From Pleurotus djamor (Eukaryota > Basidiomycota > Agaricomycetes > Agaricales > Pleurotaceae): DNA of 11,666 bases. Below the pieces are notes generated by a model. It was given only the letters and a program-made list of their open reading frames with translations, was not told the origin of the DNA and searched no databases. Each line of letters begins with the position of its first letter. The stretch's first letter is position 1. The position numbers and the translations under genes were made by a program. The stretch covers positions 1 to 11,666 of the forward strand of contig JAPEVF010001273.1 of the NCBI GenBank assembly GCA_029747585.1, given 5' to 3'. This document shows, piece by piece, positions 1 to 8,265 of this stretch.

Positions 1-650
1 TCCCTTTCGCCTTGCCTGGGTTCTGCTGAGACCATTTCTCATACTCCAGCGCAGCCCACGCAGCTCCATCTTTCACCTGCATTATCCTTGGCTCAGTATA
101 ACTCGTTCCCTCGGGGAACAAAGCAACCGCCCATCCTTTCGAAAGCGCGTCGAACGTCCCCTTGAAGAGTATCTGCCGATCTTTGCTCTTCCTATCCACA
201 GGGATATTTCCCGAACTTGATAAAATGTATGCCAAGACCGGATTGCCAAATAGACTCGCTTGAGGATTGTGGAGTTCCGGTTAGACGCTTCAAAGGTCGG
301 TAAAAAGATGGCAAACACACCTTTGCTCCAGTAGTTCAGGATTCGACCATATGGGAATGCCGAGGCTACCTCACATGTCAACACCACCTATGTCATTTCA
401 CGCGCAAAGTCGACGTACAGAGAATTGCGGGATCCAGCATCATATTATGGTGCGTCGCAGTCCTACACGTACACCGCAGAGGCCCCTTCGTCAACGTTCT
501 ATATCCCGGTTAAAACCCAACTTACACGATAATTGGTCCATCTCTCGGGACATTTTCTGCTCCTACGATATGGACTTCCGTGAAAAAAGACCAGACAGCC
601 CAACCGGCTAGTCGTCGTATAACACGGTGCAGAACTTTCGGGTCGGACAT
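1..650 (-). CDS. Glycerol-3-phosphate / DHAP O-acyltransferase (GPT2/SCT1-like), N-terminal part
   Basis: Predicted to transfer an acyl chain to glycerol-3-phosphate or dihydroxyacetone phosphate, the first step of phospholipid and triacylglycerol synthesis, normally at the ER or lipid-droplet membrane. Exons on the minus strand are 650-526, 462-419, 365-321 and 258-1; introns are 63, 53 and 62 bp and all phases fit. The 157 visible residues contain the HX4D acyltransferase motif (HNMMLD, residues 47-52), FPYGR (60-64), SSGNIPVDRKSKDR (86-99), and FPEGTS followed by EPRIMQVKDGAAW (119-139). This order matches the PlsC-type domain of fungal GPT2/SCT1 proteins. The start codon at 650-648 is the first ATG after an in-frame TGA 21 bases upstream. 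The gene is cut by the window edge, so the C-terminal half and membrane segments are not visible. The family is firm; substrate preference between the yeast paralogues cannot be told. Confidence 0.88.
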
Positions 651-1163
651 CGCGCGGAAGGGACTTCCTCAACGTCTTCAACAGTGACGATGGCGAGGGA
701 AGTTGGTGGCGGTCAGGAAAAGAGGATGAACGTTTGAATGGCTGGGGTGCCAAGGCCTCCGCTCTATATCATTCATGCGCTTACATAAGTAATTCGTGGC
801 GCTAGGCTTCGTATTGCCCAGGTATTGCCTTCGCCTCAGCAGTCCCGCTACAGGCACCACAGCTACGGTGCTGTCTACAAGCTGGTATGTATATCGACGA
901 GGGAATGCATTCTGAACGGAGTTGGACATACAGCCAAGTTTCCTACTCAAGGCCGCCAAATATGGAAAACTTCTGAGGGGCACTGCACAGCACAGCACCC
1001 TTACAAAAGGTTGCGAGCGTTCTACAAGGCGAACGCCTTCGAAGAGGCGACGCCATCCACGCGAATGGCACAAAACCACGCAGACAACACACAAGGAGGA
1101 ATGAATCCGAAGGCGATGAATTTTAGTCCGTCTATGCAACCACAAACGCATCCACAAATACAT
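651..1163. other. Intergenic region: mdh 3' end / acyltransferase promoter
   Basis: This 513-base stretch lies between the malate dehydrogenase stop and the acyltransferase start, both on the minus strand. It must hold the 3' UTR of the former and the promoter and leader of the latter. I see no conserved protein, RNA gene or convincing TATA box. Long open frames exist on both strands, but their translations (rich in Arg, Cys and Leu, or His and Gln) resemble no family and lack splice structure. Confidence 0.5.
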
Positions 1164-2456
1164 CTAAGCAACGAACGCCTTGCCCTTTTCTATGTTCTTC
1201 TTCAATTCAGGCAGGCAAGCCTCGAGGAGCTTCTCTTCTTCAGCGGTCAAGGGGCCGATGGGGTGGATCTTCTCAACACCGTTGGGCTGGGAGAGGTTGA
1301 TTAGCAAAAGTAGCCATACTGAGGCAAGGAATTTGAACTTACGCCGAGCTCGACCTTAGATGAGAAGAAGTCAATGCCCTTGTCGGCAAAGAGGGAGCTC
1401 TTGACGAAGGTAGGCGTAACAACACCCTTCTCACCGCTCAATCCCCGGAGGAGACTGTTGGTGAACTTGGCACCAGCGTAGGCCATAGAGAGAGTAGCAC
1501 TTCCAGCACCATCCTTAGCCTTGACGACTTCATCACCACCATATTGGATTCTGTGCACAAGCTTGTCATAGACTTCACCGACGATGCCCTTTCCGGCGGG
1601 AGTTTGTGAGAGCAGGGGGACGATCGTAGGGCCAGAGTGACCGCCGACGACGGGAACGTCGGCTTCCGAGGGCTTGACACCAGCAACACCAGCAACGAAG
1701 CGGGATGCACGGACAACATCAAGGGTGGTGACACCAAAGACGCGGGCCGGGTCGAAGACACCAGCCTTTTCGAGGGTAGCAGCGACAATGGGGACGGTAG
1801 AGTTGACGGGGTTGGAGATGACAAGGATGTGAGCCTTGGGCGCGACGCGTGCTACGGCAGCAGCGAGATCGCGAACAATTGAAGCGTTAGTCTAACAAGC
1901 GGCCTTAAGCACATGTCTGCACGCCAAAATAACAATGCCTTTACTCACGTTGAAGAGGTCATCACGCGTCATCTTTTATTCGCGGGATTAGAACGGATGC
2001 AATTGTTAATGATGTTCAGTACTTACTCCGGGCTACGCAAAGAAAGTCAGCATCTCGTCTTGTCGGATTTAACAAATACACAAACCTTTCTTGGGACACC
2101 AGCAGGGATGACAACGACCTCAACACCCTCGAGGGCTTGGTCGAGCTGGTCGGCGGCATAACCTTTAACCTGCCCGAAAACGTGGTCATTAAATGACACG
2201 ATCCCAACCGACCTAGAATTCCTACCTCGCTGGCGGTATCGACGTGGCTGACATCGGCGGCGACACCAGGAGCACCACGGATATCATACAAGCTCAAGGA
2301 AGTGACCAAAGGGTCGCTCTTAAGCAGCAGCGAAAGAGGTTGTCCAATTCCTCCTCCGGCACCCAGGACAGCGACCTTGGTGAGTCTCGACGACGACGAC
2401 GAGAAGAGTCTCGTTGAAGGGGCAGCAAGAGCACGAGCAGCCGAGCGAGCAAACAT
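1164..2456 (-). CDS. MDH1: Mitochondrial malate dehydrogenase (NAD-dependent)
   Basis: Interconverts malate and oxaloacetate with NAD in the mitochondrial matrix (TCA cycle and malate shuttle). Minus-strand exons: 2456-2226, 2169-2086, 2032-2027 (6 nt), 1972-1949 (24 nt), 1891-1343 and 1286-1164. Introns are 53-57 bp with GT-AG ends, and every junction is phase 0. The 338-aa product is normal for the family. Residues 1 to about 27 are rich in Arg, Ala and Ser and lack acids, as expected for a mitochondrial presequence. The NAD-binding loop [13 protein letters not shown] is at 28-40. The substrate loop RKPGMTR is at 104-110, NPVNSTVP at 142-149, and the catalytic His is in GGHSGP at 198-203. 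The C-terminus ends in a Lys-rich helix after [13 protein letters not shown]. The 5' leader is pyrimidine-rich and short. The gene lies just downstream of the Ifi-6-16 gene on the same strand. Identification is very secure. Confidence 0.97.
2027..2032 (-). other. MDH1: 6-nt microexon of malate dehydrogenase (Pro-Gly)
   Basis: On the minus strand the six bases CCCGGA sit between an acceptor (tttgcgtag) and a donor (gtaagt). They restore the Pro-Gly of the invariant loop [14 protein letters not shown]. The flanking introns are 53 bp (2033-2085) and 54 bp (1973-2026), and the next exon is only 24 nt. Without the microexon the frame is kept but the loop loses two residues close to the substrate-binding arginines, so the exon is needed for a normal enzyme. 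Confidence 0.9.
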
Positions 2457-2572
2457 TTTGGAAAACGAAGAAACGGTGATGGTGGTGGTAAAGGTAGAAG
2501 GAATGCGGACGGAAGAGAAACCGGAGGCACGAAATTTCTCAAAAGCTTGATCGTGGGATTCCGTGAGAACAA

Positions 2573-2577
2573 ATTGG
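2573..2577 (-). promoter_or_regulatory. Possible CCAAT box upstream of malate dehydrogenase
   Basis: A CCAAT pentamer lies on the minus strand about 117 bases before the malate dehydrogenase ATG, inside the 171-bp gap to the Ifi-6-16 gene. CCAAT boxes bound by the Hap complex control many fungal respiratory genes. One pentamer is weak evidence on its own, and no TATA box is evident here. Confidence 0.25.
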
Positions 2578-2627
2578 GTAATTCACCCCTGAGATTGGGG
2601 CCAAACTAGGAGCCTCCCTGAATATGT

Positions 2628-3704
2628 CTACTCTCTGAAAAACAACTTTTTCACTGCAGCAGCGGTACCGGCAACAACAGTACCGCTTATCGCACTCCCA
2701 ACAACAGGCATCGCGCCTCCCATCGCAACACTCTGCGCGCCAGCAAACAGACTCCCAGCGGCGATGCTGCCCATGCTCGCTTGAAGAGTTGCCGCCAGGG
2801 AACCTTGAGCAGTTTTCGGTGTCAGAAATATAAGTGAGAGATATACTCGAGCGTACCGGAAACGATGCCTGCCGAAGTGAACCCAACTGCACCGAGCACG
2901 GCTGGTCCTGCGACAGGGGCCAAAGCAACTCCAGCAGCCATACCTCCGGCGGTGACCATTGCTTCGTGGAACGCTCAGCAGTCACCCCCTTGGTAGCAAA
3001 TGAATGGAAGGAACTAACCAGTTTTTGGTGACACGTTCTTTGCCAATTCGAAGCCTTTCACGCCAGCCGTGCCTGCTGCGGATGCTGCGTGGACCAAGCC
3101 AATCTGTAGACATTGTCCCGTCTTTGCTGTTGGAATTTCCAGAAAGTTCATCCCAAAATTCGCAACAAGGCTGTAGAAGAGTGAACGTACCCAAAGTTGC
3201 AGAAAGAGTCTCAGCCGCCATCTTCTTGTTGATCCCTGTCTTCTTCGCCACCTCCATCAGTTTGCTCTCAATTTGTCGTCTGAATGGTTCGAACTCGTCG
3301 ACTCTACCACTGTTGTGCCCCGTTGGAGGTTCTTGGTAATGGTCACGAGGCGTAAGAGGGTTCTCCAGGTCTTCTGCCATCGCTCGGAGGAATATGTCCT
3401 CATCGTCATCGAATTGGAGTAGTAGACTTGGGGATTCTTGCACCGGTGTATCTGGGTAGGCATTGTACCTTGGACGTGGCCATGGGTTCGACGGGACATT
3501 GGTAGCGTCCGTGCTGGTAGACGGCGAACGCGGTGCGGGAGAATATCCACATGATGACTCTAGATCGGTATCGAGCCACTCAGATACTCGATTTCTGCGA
3601 GGTGATAGCAGCGGGTCGAATTCAATAAGTGGATGAGTAGCTGGTGTTTCGAAAGTAGATGTCGCTGCACTTGCGAGAGATTCTGGGTAATGATATCCTG
3701 GCAT
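2628..3704 (-). CDS. Ifi-6-16 (IFI6/IFI27-like) domain protein
   Basis: Minus-strand exons 3704-3191, 3126-3019, 2961-2857 and 2803-2628 give 300 aa; introns are 64, 57 and 53 bp. Residues 1 to about 150 are Pro/Ser/Asp-rich and look disordered, with an acidic stretch (FDDDEDIF, about 98-105). Residues about 150-170 are a charged segment (RQIESKLMEVAKKTGINKKM). From about 180 to the end the protein is Gly/Ala-rich and hydrophobic, with GAVGFTSAGIVSGSLAATLQ (233-252) and later IAAGS, closely resembling the core of animal IFI6/IFI27 (ISG12) proteins. It ends in a basic KKLFFRE. Animal members are small membrane proteins, several mitochondrial and linked to apoptosis; the fungal role is unknown. 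The start ATG has an ACC just before it. The second intron has an alternative in-frame acceptor 18 nt further on. It is divergent from the SQS1 gene. Confidence 0.8.
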
Positions 3705-3995
3705 GGTGGAAGACGTTGAGGTGATGTGAATGGCCAGCGCAAGCTGATGCAGATGTGCTGCATCATGTACCTCGTCACTATAAGGCTTCTGCAAGACTAC
3801 GCAGCGGGATTTTCCCGAAATGAAGGAACGATGCTCTTGCACAGTCCAACTTCCATGTCACTGCCGCGGAAGTCGGACGCTAAAGCTGAGCCCTCAATGT
3901 AGCTCGGAGTGTAACCAAAATTAAAGCTCCGACTGTTTGCGCGGCTCGCTGATTTCCACTTCGGCTTCAATTGATAAACCTATTTTCTTCTCATC
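3705..3995. promoter_or_regulatory. Shared divergent promoter region (Ifi-6-16 gene / SQS1)
   Basis: The two start codons face away from each other and are 291 bp apart, so both promoters and 5' leaders must fit here. No TATA box is obvious in either direction. The side next to SQS1 is AT- and pyrimidine-richer (about 3910-3993). Such compact divergent spacing is common in fungi and may give co-expression, but that is inferred. Confidence 0.55.
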
Positions 3996-6900
3996 ATGGT
4001 GGGCGATCAGAATCAGCGAGGCTTCAACAACAGAGGTAGGGGTCGGGGTCGAGGCATAGGAGGTAGAGGTCGCGGAGAACGTGGTCGTGGTCCCTTCAGA
4101 GGAGGATTTCGTGGGCGGGGAAGGGGTCTCGGTTTTGCAGACCAGGTGGATTCGCGCATCGACTTTGTTCTTCAACAATGGCCAGGTGGGTAGCCTCTAC
4201 CACTTTCAGTGAAGTTTCATCATGTTGGTGGAGAAGTGACTCAGTGAAAATAGATTCGCAAGAGAATCTTTCTGTGTATGATGGTCGCGGAGGTCGTGGT
4301 GGCAGGGGAAGAGGAAGGGGAAGAGGCAGAGGAGGTGGGTCGCCCATCAAATCTCGGGCTGATTCAGGCGCATCGACGCCCAATCGAGGGGCGTATACCC
4401 CGCGTCGTGGCGGATACGACACACCATCGACCAATGGAAGCGTTAGAGGTGGTCGTGGTGCTGGCCCAAGACTGCGCCCAGACGCGCCCTTGTCGAAACT
4501 GCTCTATCAAGAACGACCGTACCTACGGCCAATCAAATTCGTGAAATCGGTACACACTCCGACTCTGTTCCAAAACCAAGACGAAGTTTTGGCACCGATC
4601 GTCGAGTCAGCTGGTGCGTTTTCTGTCACTTTTCGTGTTCTTGTATCTATTTTTCTGAAATATTGACCTAGGCGATGAAGAAGCCAGCCATGTACCTACT
4701 GCCGATCAAGTAGCTCGAGTATTTGGCGTCGGCTCAGCGGACGAAGAAGAATTGGCGGAAATCGACTTCAATGACTTGGATAAACTGGCGCATCTGCCAG
4801 AGATCAAGACCGAACAAACGGAAATTATAACCGAACAAACATTTACGGGCATCAGGATGACCGAAACTATAGAAGACCCGATAGAGGACATGGTCGTTGA
4901 CCAATCCACCATACAAGCACCTCAAAAACAAGAAACCGAGCAGAAACCCACTTTCTTCATACACACAGACCCAACACCTTCGCAATCGAAACCAATATTA
5001 CACCAATATGATCGGGTTGACAGCACCTTGGCAGGACCGCTGGGACAACCCAATGACGATGACGAAGAAGAAATCGTCTACGTCGCCCCCCCATCCTAGG
5101 TTATCTAGCCAGCCATCTACCGTCGCGACTACTCCCTCACAAACCATCAAACCTCTTCCACCAACCACATCCATTACCCCACAACTGACCACCGAAACCC
5201 CTTCGATATCAAACCTCAAGTTCTCTTTTGCACCCAGTCCCCGCAAACAGCCTCGTCAGGCTCCCGTATTCACAGCGAGCGCGCGTACGAAAACTATTGT
5301 CAAACAACGTGTCCGACAAGGTCGGGTAAACCGCAAGAAAGCTGCGTCTGGTTTTGGAGCGTATGGCGCTATGATGTCGGAAGCGCAGCTTCGTGGCGAA
5401 GAACATATAAAGGATCCGCGGTGGGACGAGAGAAGACNGGGGGGATTCGGATATCGACTGGGGTGATGAAGATGATGAAGTGGACAACGCTGGTACTACT
5501 GGAGGCGGTACGGGAGGAGGTGTTATCGAGGGCGCAGAGGGAATGGATGTGGACCCAGAGTTGGAACCGGATATCGACGCGTTGAGATCTTTCGTTCGCA
5601 GTATGGGCGCTCAGGCTAGTAACCAGGTGACGATGGATGATGTTGCGGATATGGAAATGATGAGAGCAGAGGATGAAGATGAAGACGACGGAGGATCGAA
5701 GGGTAGCAGTGGAGATGAAGCAGAGGTTCGTGGTGAGGATGGGGAGAGTGGTAGTTCAGACGAAGAACTTGATGCAGCTGTCAACGCCNGAAGAAGAACT
5801 TATAATCTCGGAAAGTTTAGACGTTAATCTTTCTATCAAGGATGATGACGAGGAAGAAGATGATGAGGATGAGGATGATGAGGATGAGAGTGAAGATGAG
5901 GATGAGGATGATCCTCGGGGTAATTTCCAGGCTCGTTTGCAACGCATTCGATCCAACGCGAAAGGCAAAGCCAAGGCGCTGGTGCCCGACAGTGACGATG
6001 ATGAGGACGAGGACGAGGACGAGGATAATGGATGGTCTCGCGCCGACGAAGACGATGAATTCATCGAAAAGATCCAAGTAAGTGATAGTCCTTTCGTATG
6101 AAACAGGCTTTCTCAAACGTCCGCTCGCATTTTAGGCATTATTAGATGAGAATCGCGACGTTCTTAAATCAGGTAGCCGCAAGCAAAGGAAAACATTCTT
6201 CCGAGCGATCCAGGATGGTGATTTTGACGATCTCGAAGAATTCAACACACCCAGTCAGTTCTTTTTCTTCGTGTCTCTCCGTTCAGTTCAGTTCATCTAA
6301 CAAAAACGCAGGGCGAGCGAAAAATAAGGGCAACCTCCCTCCCGAGTTGGCCGCGCAGTGGGAAAAGGATCGTGAAAGGAAAGCTGAAAACAAACGCGCT
6401 CGCGCTGAAGCACGTCTCATTCTTGCAGCCGATCCCTTTTCGACCAAGAAAGGCGGAAAGAAAGGTCGTAAAGCCATGTTGGCCGCTGCCAGAGTGGATC
6501 CTACCTCCCTTCCCATGGAGAACCGCATTATCGACATGCAAACGCTAGAAACCCAAATACGAGTGTTCATACGACGTTTAGACGGTCCAAAGACGATGTC
6601 GCTACCCCCGATGAGGAAGGATCTGCGGAAACTTGTGCATGAAATGGCGATGGCGTTCAATCTGAAGAGTAAGAGTGTTGGTAAGGGCGATGCAAGGTAC
6701 ACTACGTTGACGAAGACGACGAGGAGCGGGATAGGGATTAACGAAGGGAAGATTAACAGGATTGTGCGGAGATCTGGTGGTCGTGGGTTCCAGGGTGAAG
6801 TTGCAAAGGGAGCGAAGAAGGATAACTCTGCGATGAAGATGAGAGAGGGTGAGGAGGTTGGAAAGGTCGGTGTTCTCCATTTGTTCCTCTAGATACCATC

Positions 6901-7078
6901 GTTGACGACTTTTGACCTATAGGCCGCTCCTAAGATTGGAGAATCCAATCTCGGATTCAAGATGCTCGCTTCTATGGGCTGGGCGGAGGGAGACAAAATT
7001 GGTCTTTCTGGAGGCTTGGAAGGACCTTTGACCGCGATTATGAAGCGCACGAAGCTGGGACTGGGTGCGGTTTCGTAG
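3996..7078 (+). CDS. SQS1: SQS1-like R3H and G-patch protein (frame broken by three single extra bases)
   Basis: Likely cofactor of the DEAH helicase Prp43 in ribosome assembly and splicing, as known for yeast Sqs1/Pfa1. Exons are 3996-4185, 4254-4613, 4672-6077, 6136-6253, 6312-6865 and 6923-7078; introns are 57-68 bp, three of them exactly 58. Ignoring one base each in the C run 5086-5092 and at N5438 and N5789 gives about 926 aa. RGG repeats fill residues 8-48 and 91-108, and a conserved KLLYQERPYLRPIKFV block follows. Acidic tracts lie near 572-600 and 622-636. The R3H domain is near 770-830, with the R-x3-H pair R796/H800. The G-patch is at about 881-925 (SNLGFKMLASMGW, GLEGPLTAIMKRTKLGLG). 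Read literally, the frame stops at 5097-5099 after 325 residues. Because the exons downstream are conserved, draft sequence error is likelier than a pseudogene. The yeast protein is shorter (767 aa). Confidence 0.88.
5841..5912 (+). repeat. Acidic-codon repeat (GAT/GAG/GAC) in SQS1
   Basis: Irregular GATGAG and GATGATGAG units encode an almost unbroken Asp/Glu tract with a single Ser. A second tract with GACGAG units lies at 5994-6026. The purine bias makes the opposite strand look like a long Ser/Leu/Ile open frame, which is an artefact. Tracts like this are common in nucleolar proteins and are prone to slippage. Confidence 0.8.
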
Positions 7079-7824
7079 GCTCATAGCACTCTCGGCAAAC
7101 GATCTACTCGAAAACTATGGATTTAAAATTATTGAGATGTGTATCTTCCGTCAGGAGACTTATGGCTCCGGCGCCTACGCATTGCTTTCTACCCATCATC
7201 ACCTTCCATTCCAACTTCGCACTATCGTGCATTACGCATCAGTGTATCAGGTTTCATTCCTTTGATATTTATTGTGAGAGCAGATTATTTTACTTCCATT
7301 GATCCTTGCTAATGAACGGTGAACGAGTCGCAAGTGGTCAACCATGAACGGGGTAACTCAAACTCTACTAAAAGTGGCTCCATGTATATTTCGCGGTTCC
7401 ATACCTGATGCCGACCTGCCATCTTCGCTTCTAGAGTACATGATTTTGAATGATTCAAGTTGACAGTAACGGAAGGCAGGTTGAGTCGAGTTCTGAACGC
7501 AGGACCGCCTGACCTAGGCATTCCTCGAGGCAGTGAACTGTCCAACGAGCGTAACGACAAGTCAGGAATTCAGGACCAGGTCGATTAGGACCATTGATCA
7601 TTGCAGGATCATCGTAGCAGGTGCAACTTCTCTGACTGTATGGTGCCTAACAGCTTGAGCTTGTGATATTCTCTGATTATTCTCTCGCCATCCATCGTAC
7701 GTTCACGTTGCCTTCAAAGTGCCTATTTGTCTTGACGAAATTGTCTAGGTAATGCTGGTGTTAGCCATTAAATGAGGAAACTGTATTTTTCGATGTGCCG
7801 CCGAGCCAACGACCTGTACATAGT

Positions 7825-7841
7825 TCCCGCAGTCTGCGGGA
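7825..7841. repeat. Perfect 17-bp palindrome (8-bp arms, 1-base centre)
   Basis: TCCCGCAG-T-CTGCGGGA is an exact inverted repeat, 425 bases upstream of the Egh16-like start codon. It contains CCG-N7-CGG, an everted pair of the triplets recognised by fungal Zn2Cys6 transcription factors, so an operator-like binding site is possible. No flanking extension of the symmetry was seen. Confidence 0.5.
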
Positions 7842-8075
7842 TGTTCATTTACAAGGCACAATTTTGTCGGCGTGATTGTGCCGAGCGGTTTGATCTCGAC
7901 TCTTCACCAGTGTTACACCTGGACAACCTGTCCACCGTTCGTAACCACAGTGATGTTATGATAGGTTTATCATGTTCATCCATTCCACGCGAATTGAGCG
8001 CTTTTCGCTGACCGACCCTCGGCGAATCCTTCAACGTCAAACATATTCAGCCGAAGCATTACATCTCCTCGATTG

Positions 8076-8083
8076 TATAAAAG
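8076..8083 (+). promoter_or_regulatory. TATA box of the Egh16-like gene
   Basis: TATAAAAG lies 183 bases upstream of the ATG. It is followed by a long C/T-rich stretch of the kind found before start sites of strongly expressed fungal genes. Distance and context support a core promoter; the exact transcription start cannot be seen. Confidence 0.6.
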
Positions 8084-8265
8084 CTCATGGATTCGGTCTC
8101 CCATTTCCTCATTCACTTCCCTTCTTCGCCTTCAACCCCTACGTCTTTTTCGAAGGACCGGTTCCTCTTCTTCCTCTTCTCATTTTCGACACTCCGGTCT
8201 TCACGCCTTCCTTCGTTCTTACGATCTAATCTTCTTCTACATTCACATTTTCAAACTTTGCGAAC

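Larger units (their letters stand above)
7079..8265. other. Intergenic region between SQS1 and the Egh16-like gene
   Basis: Nearly 1.2 kb without a recognisable gene. The left part should hold the SQS1 3' UTR (AT-rich around 7100-7310). The right part holds a 17-bp palindrome (7825-7841), a TATA box (8076-8083) and a pyrimidine-rich leader (about 8100-8262) before the next ATG. Open frames at 7309-7560 (minus) and 7772-8011 (plus) give proteins that resemble nothing known to me and lack family-like features. Confidence 0.5.

Noticed and set aside
1026..1039. Short inverted repeat AAGGCG-AA-CGCCTT
   Set aside because: Six-base arms are expected by chance in a window this size and nothing around it supports a function.
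678..1163. 161-codon minus-strand open frame between mdh and the acyltransferase
   Set aside because: The translation is Arg/Cys/Leu-rich with no family likeness and it occupies the expected promoter and 3' UTR.
825..1304. Long plus-strand open frame overlapping the end of malate dehydrogenase
   Set aside because: It is antisense to conserved mdh codons at its right end, its translation resembles no family, and it has no good start context.
4096..4434. Minus-strand Pro/Leu-rich open frame
   Set aside because: It is the antisense image of the RGG repeat codons of SQS1.
5438..5466. SQS1 as a true pseudogene or two separate genes
   Set aside because: Downstream exons keep correct phases, splice sites, R3H and G-patch, and two of three breaks coincide with Ns, so sequence error fits better.
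5756..6064. Minus-strand poly-Ser open frame
   Set aside because: Mirror of the Asp/Glu codon tract of SQS1; no independent support.
7772..8011. Possible small gene of 79 codons upstream of the Egh16-like gene
   Set aside because: No recognisable domain, and it lies in the promoter region of the next gene.
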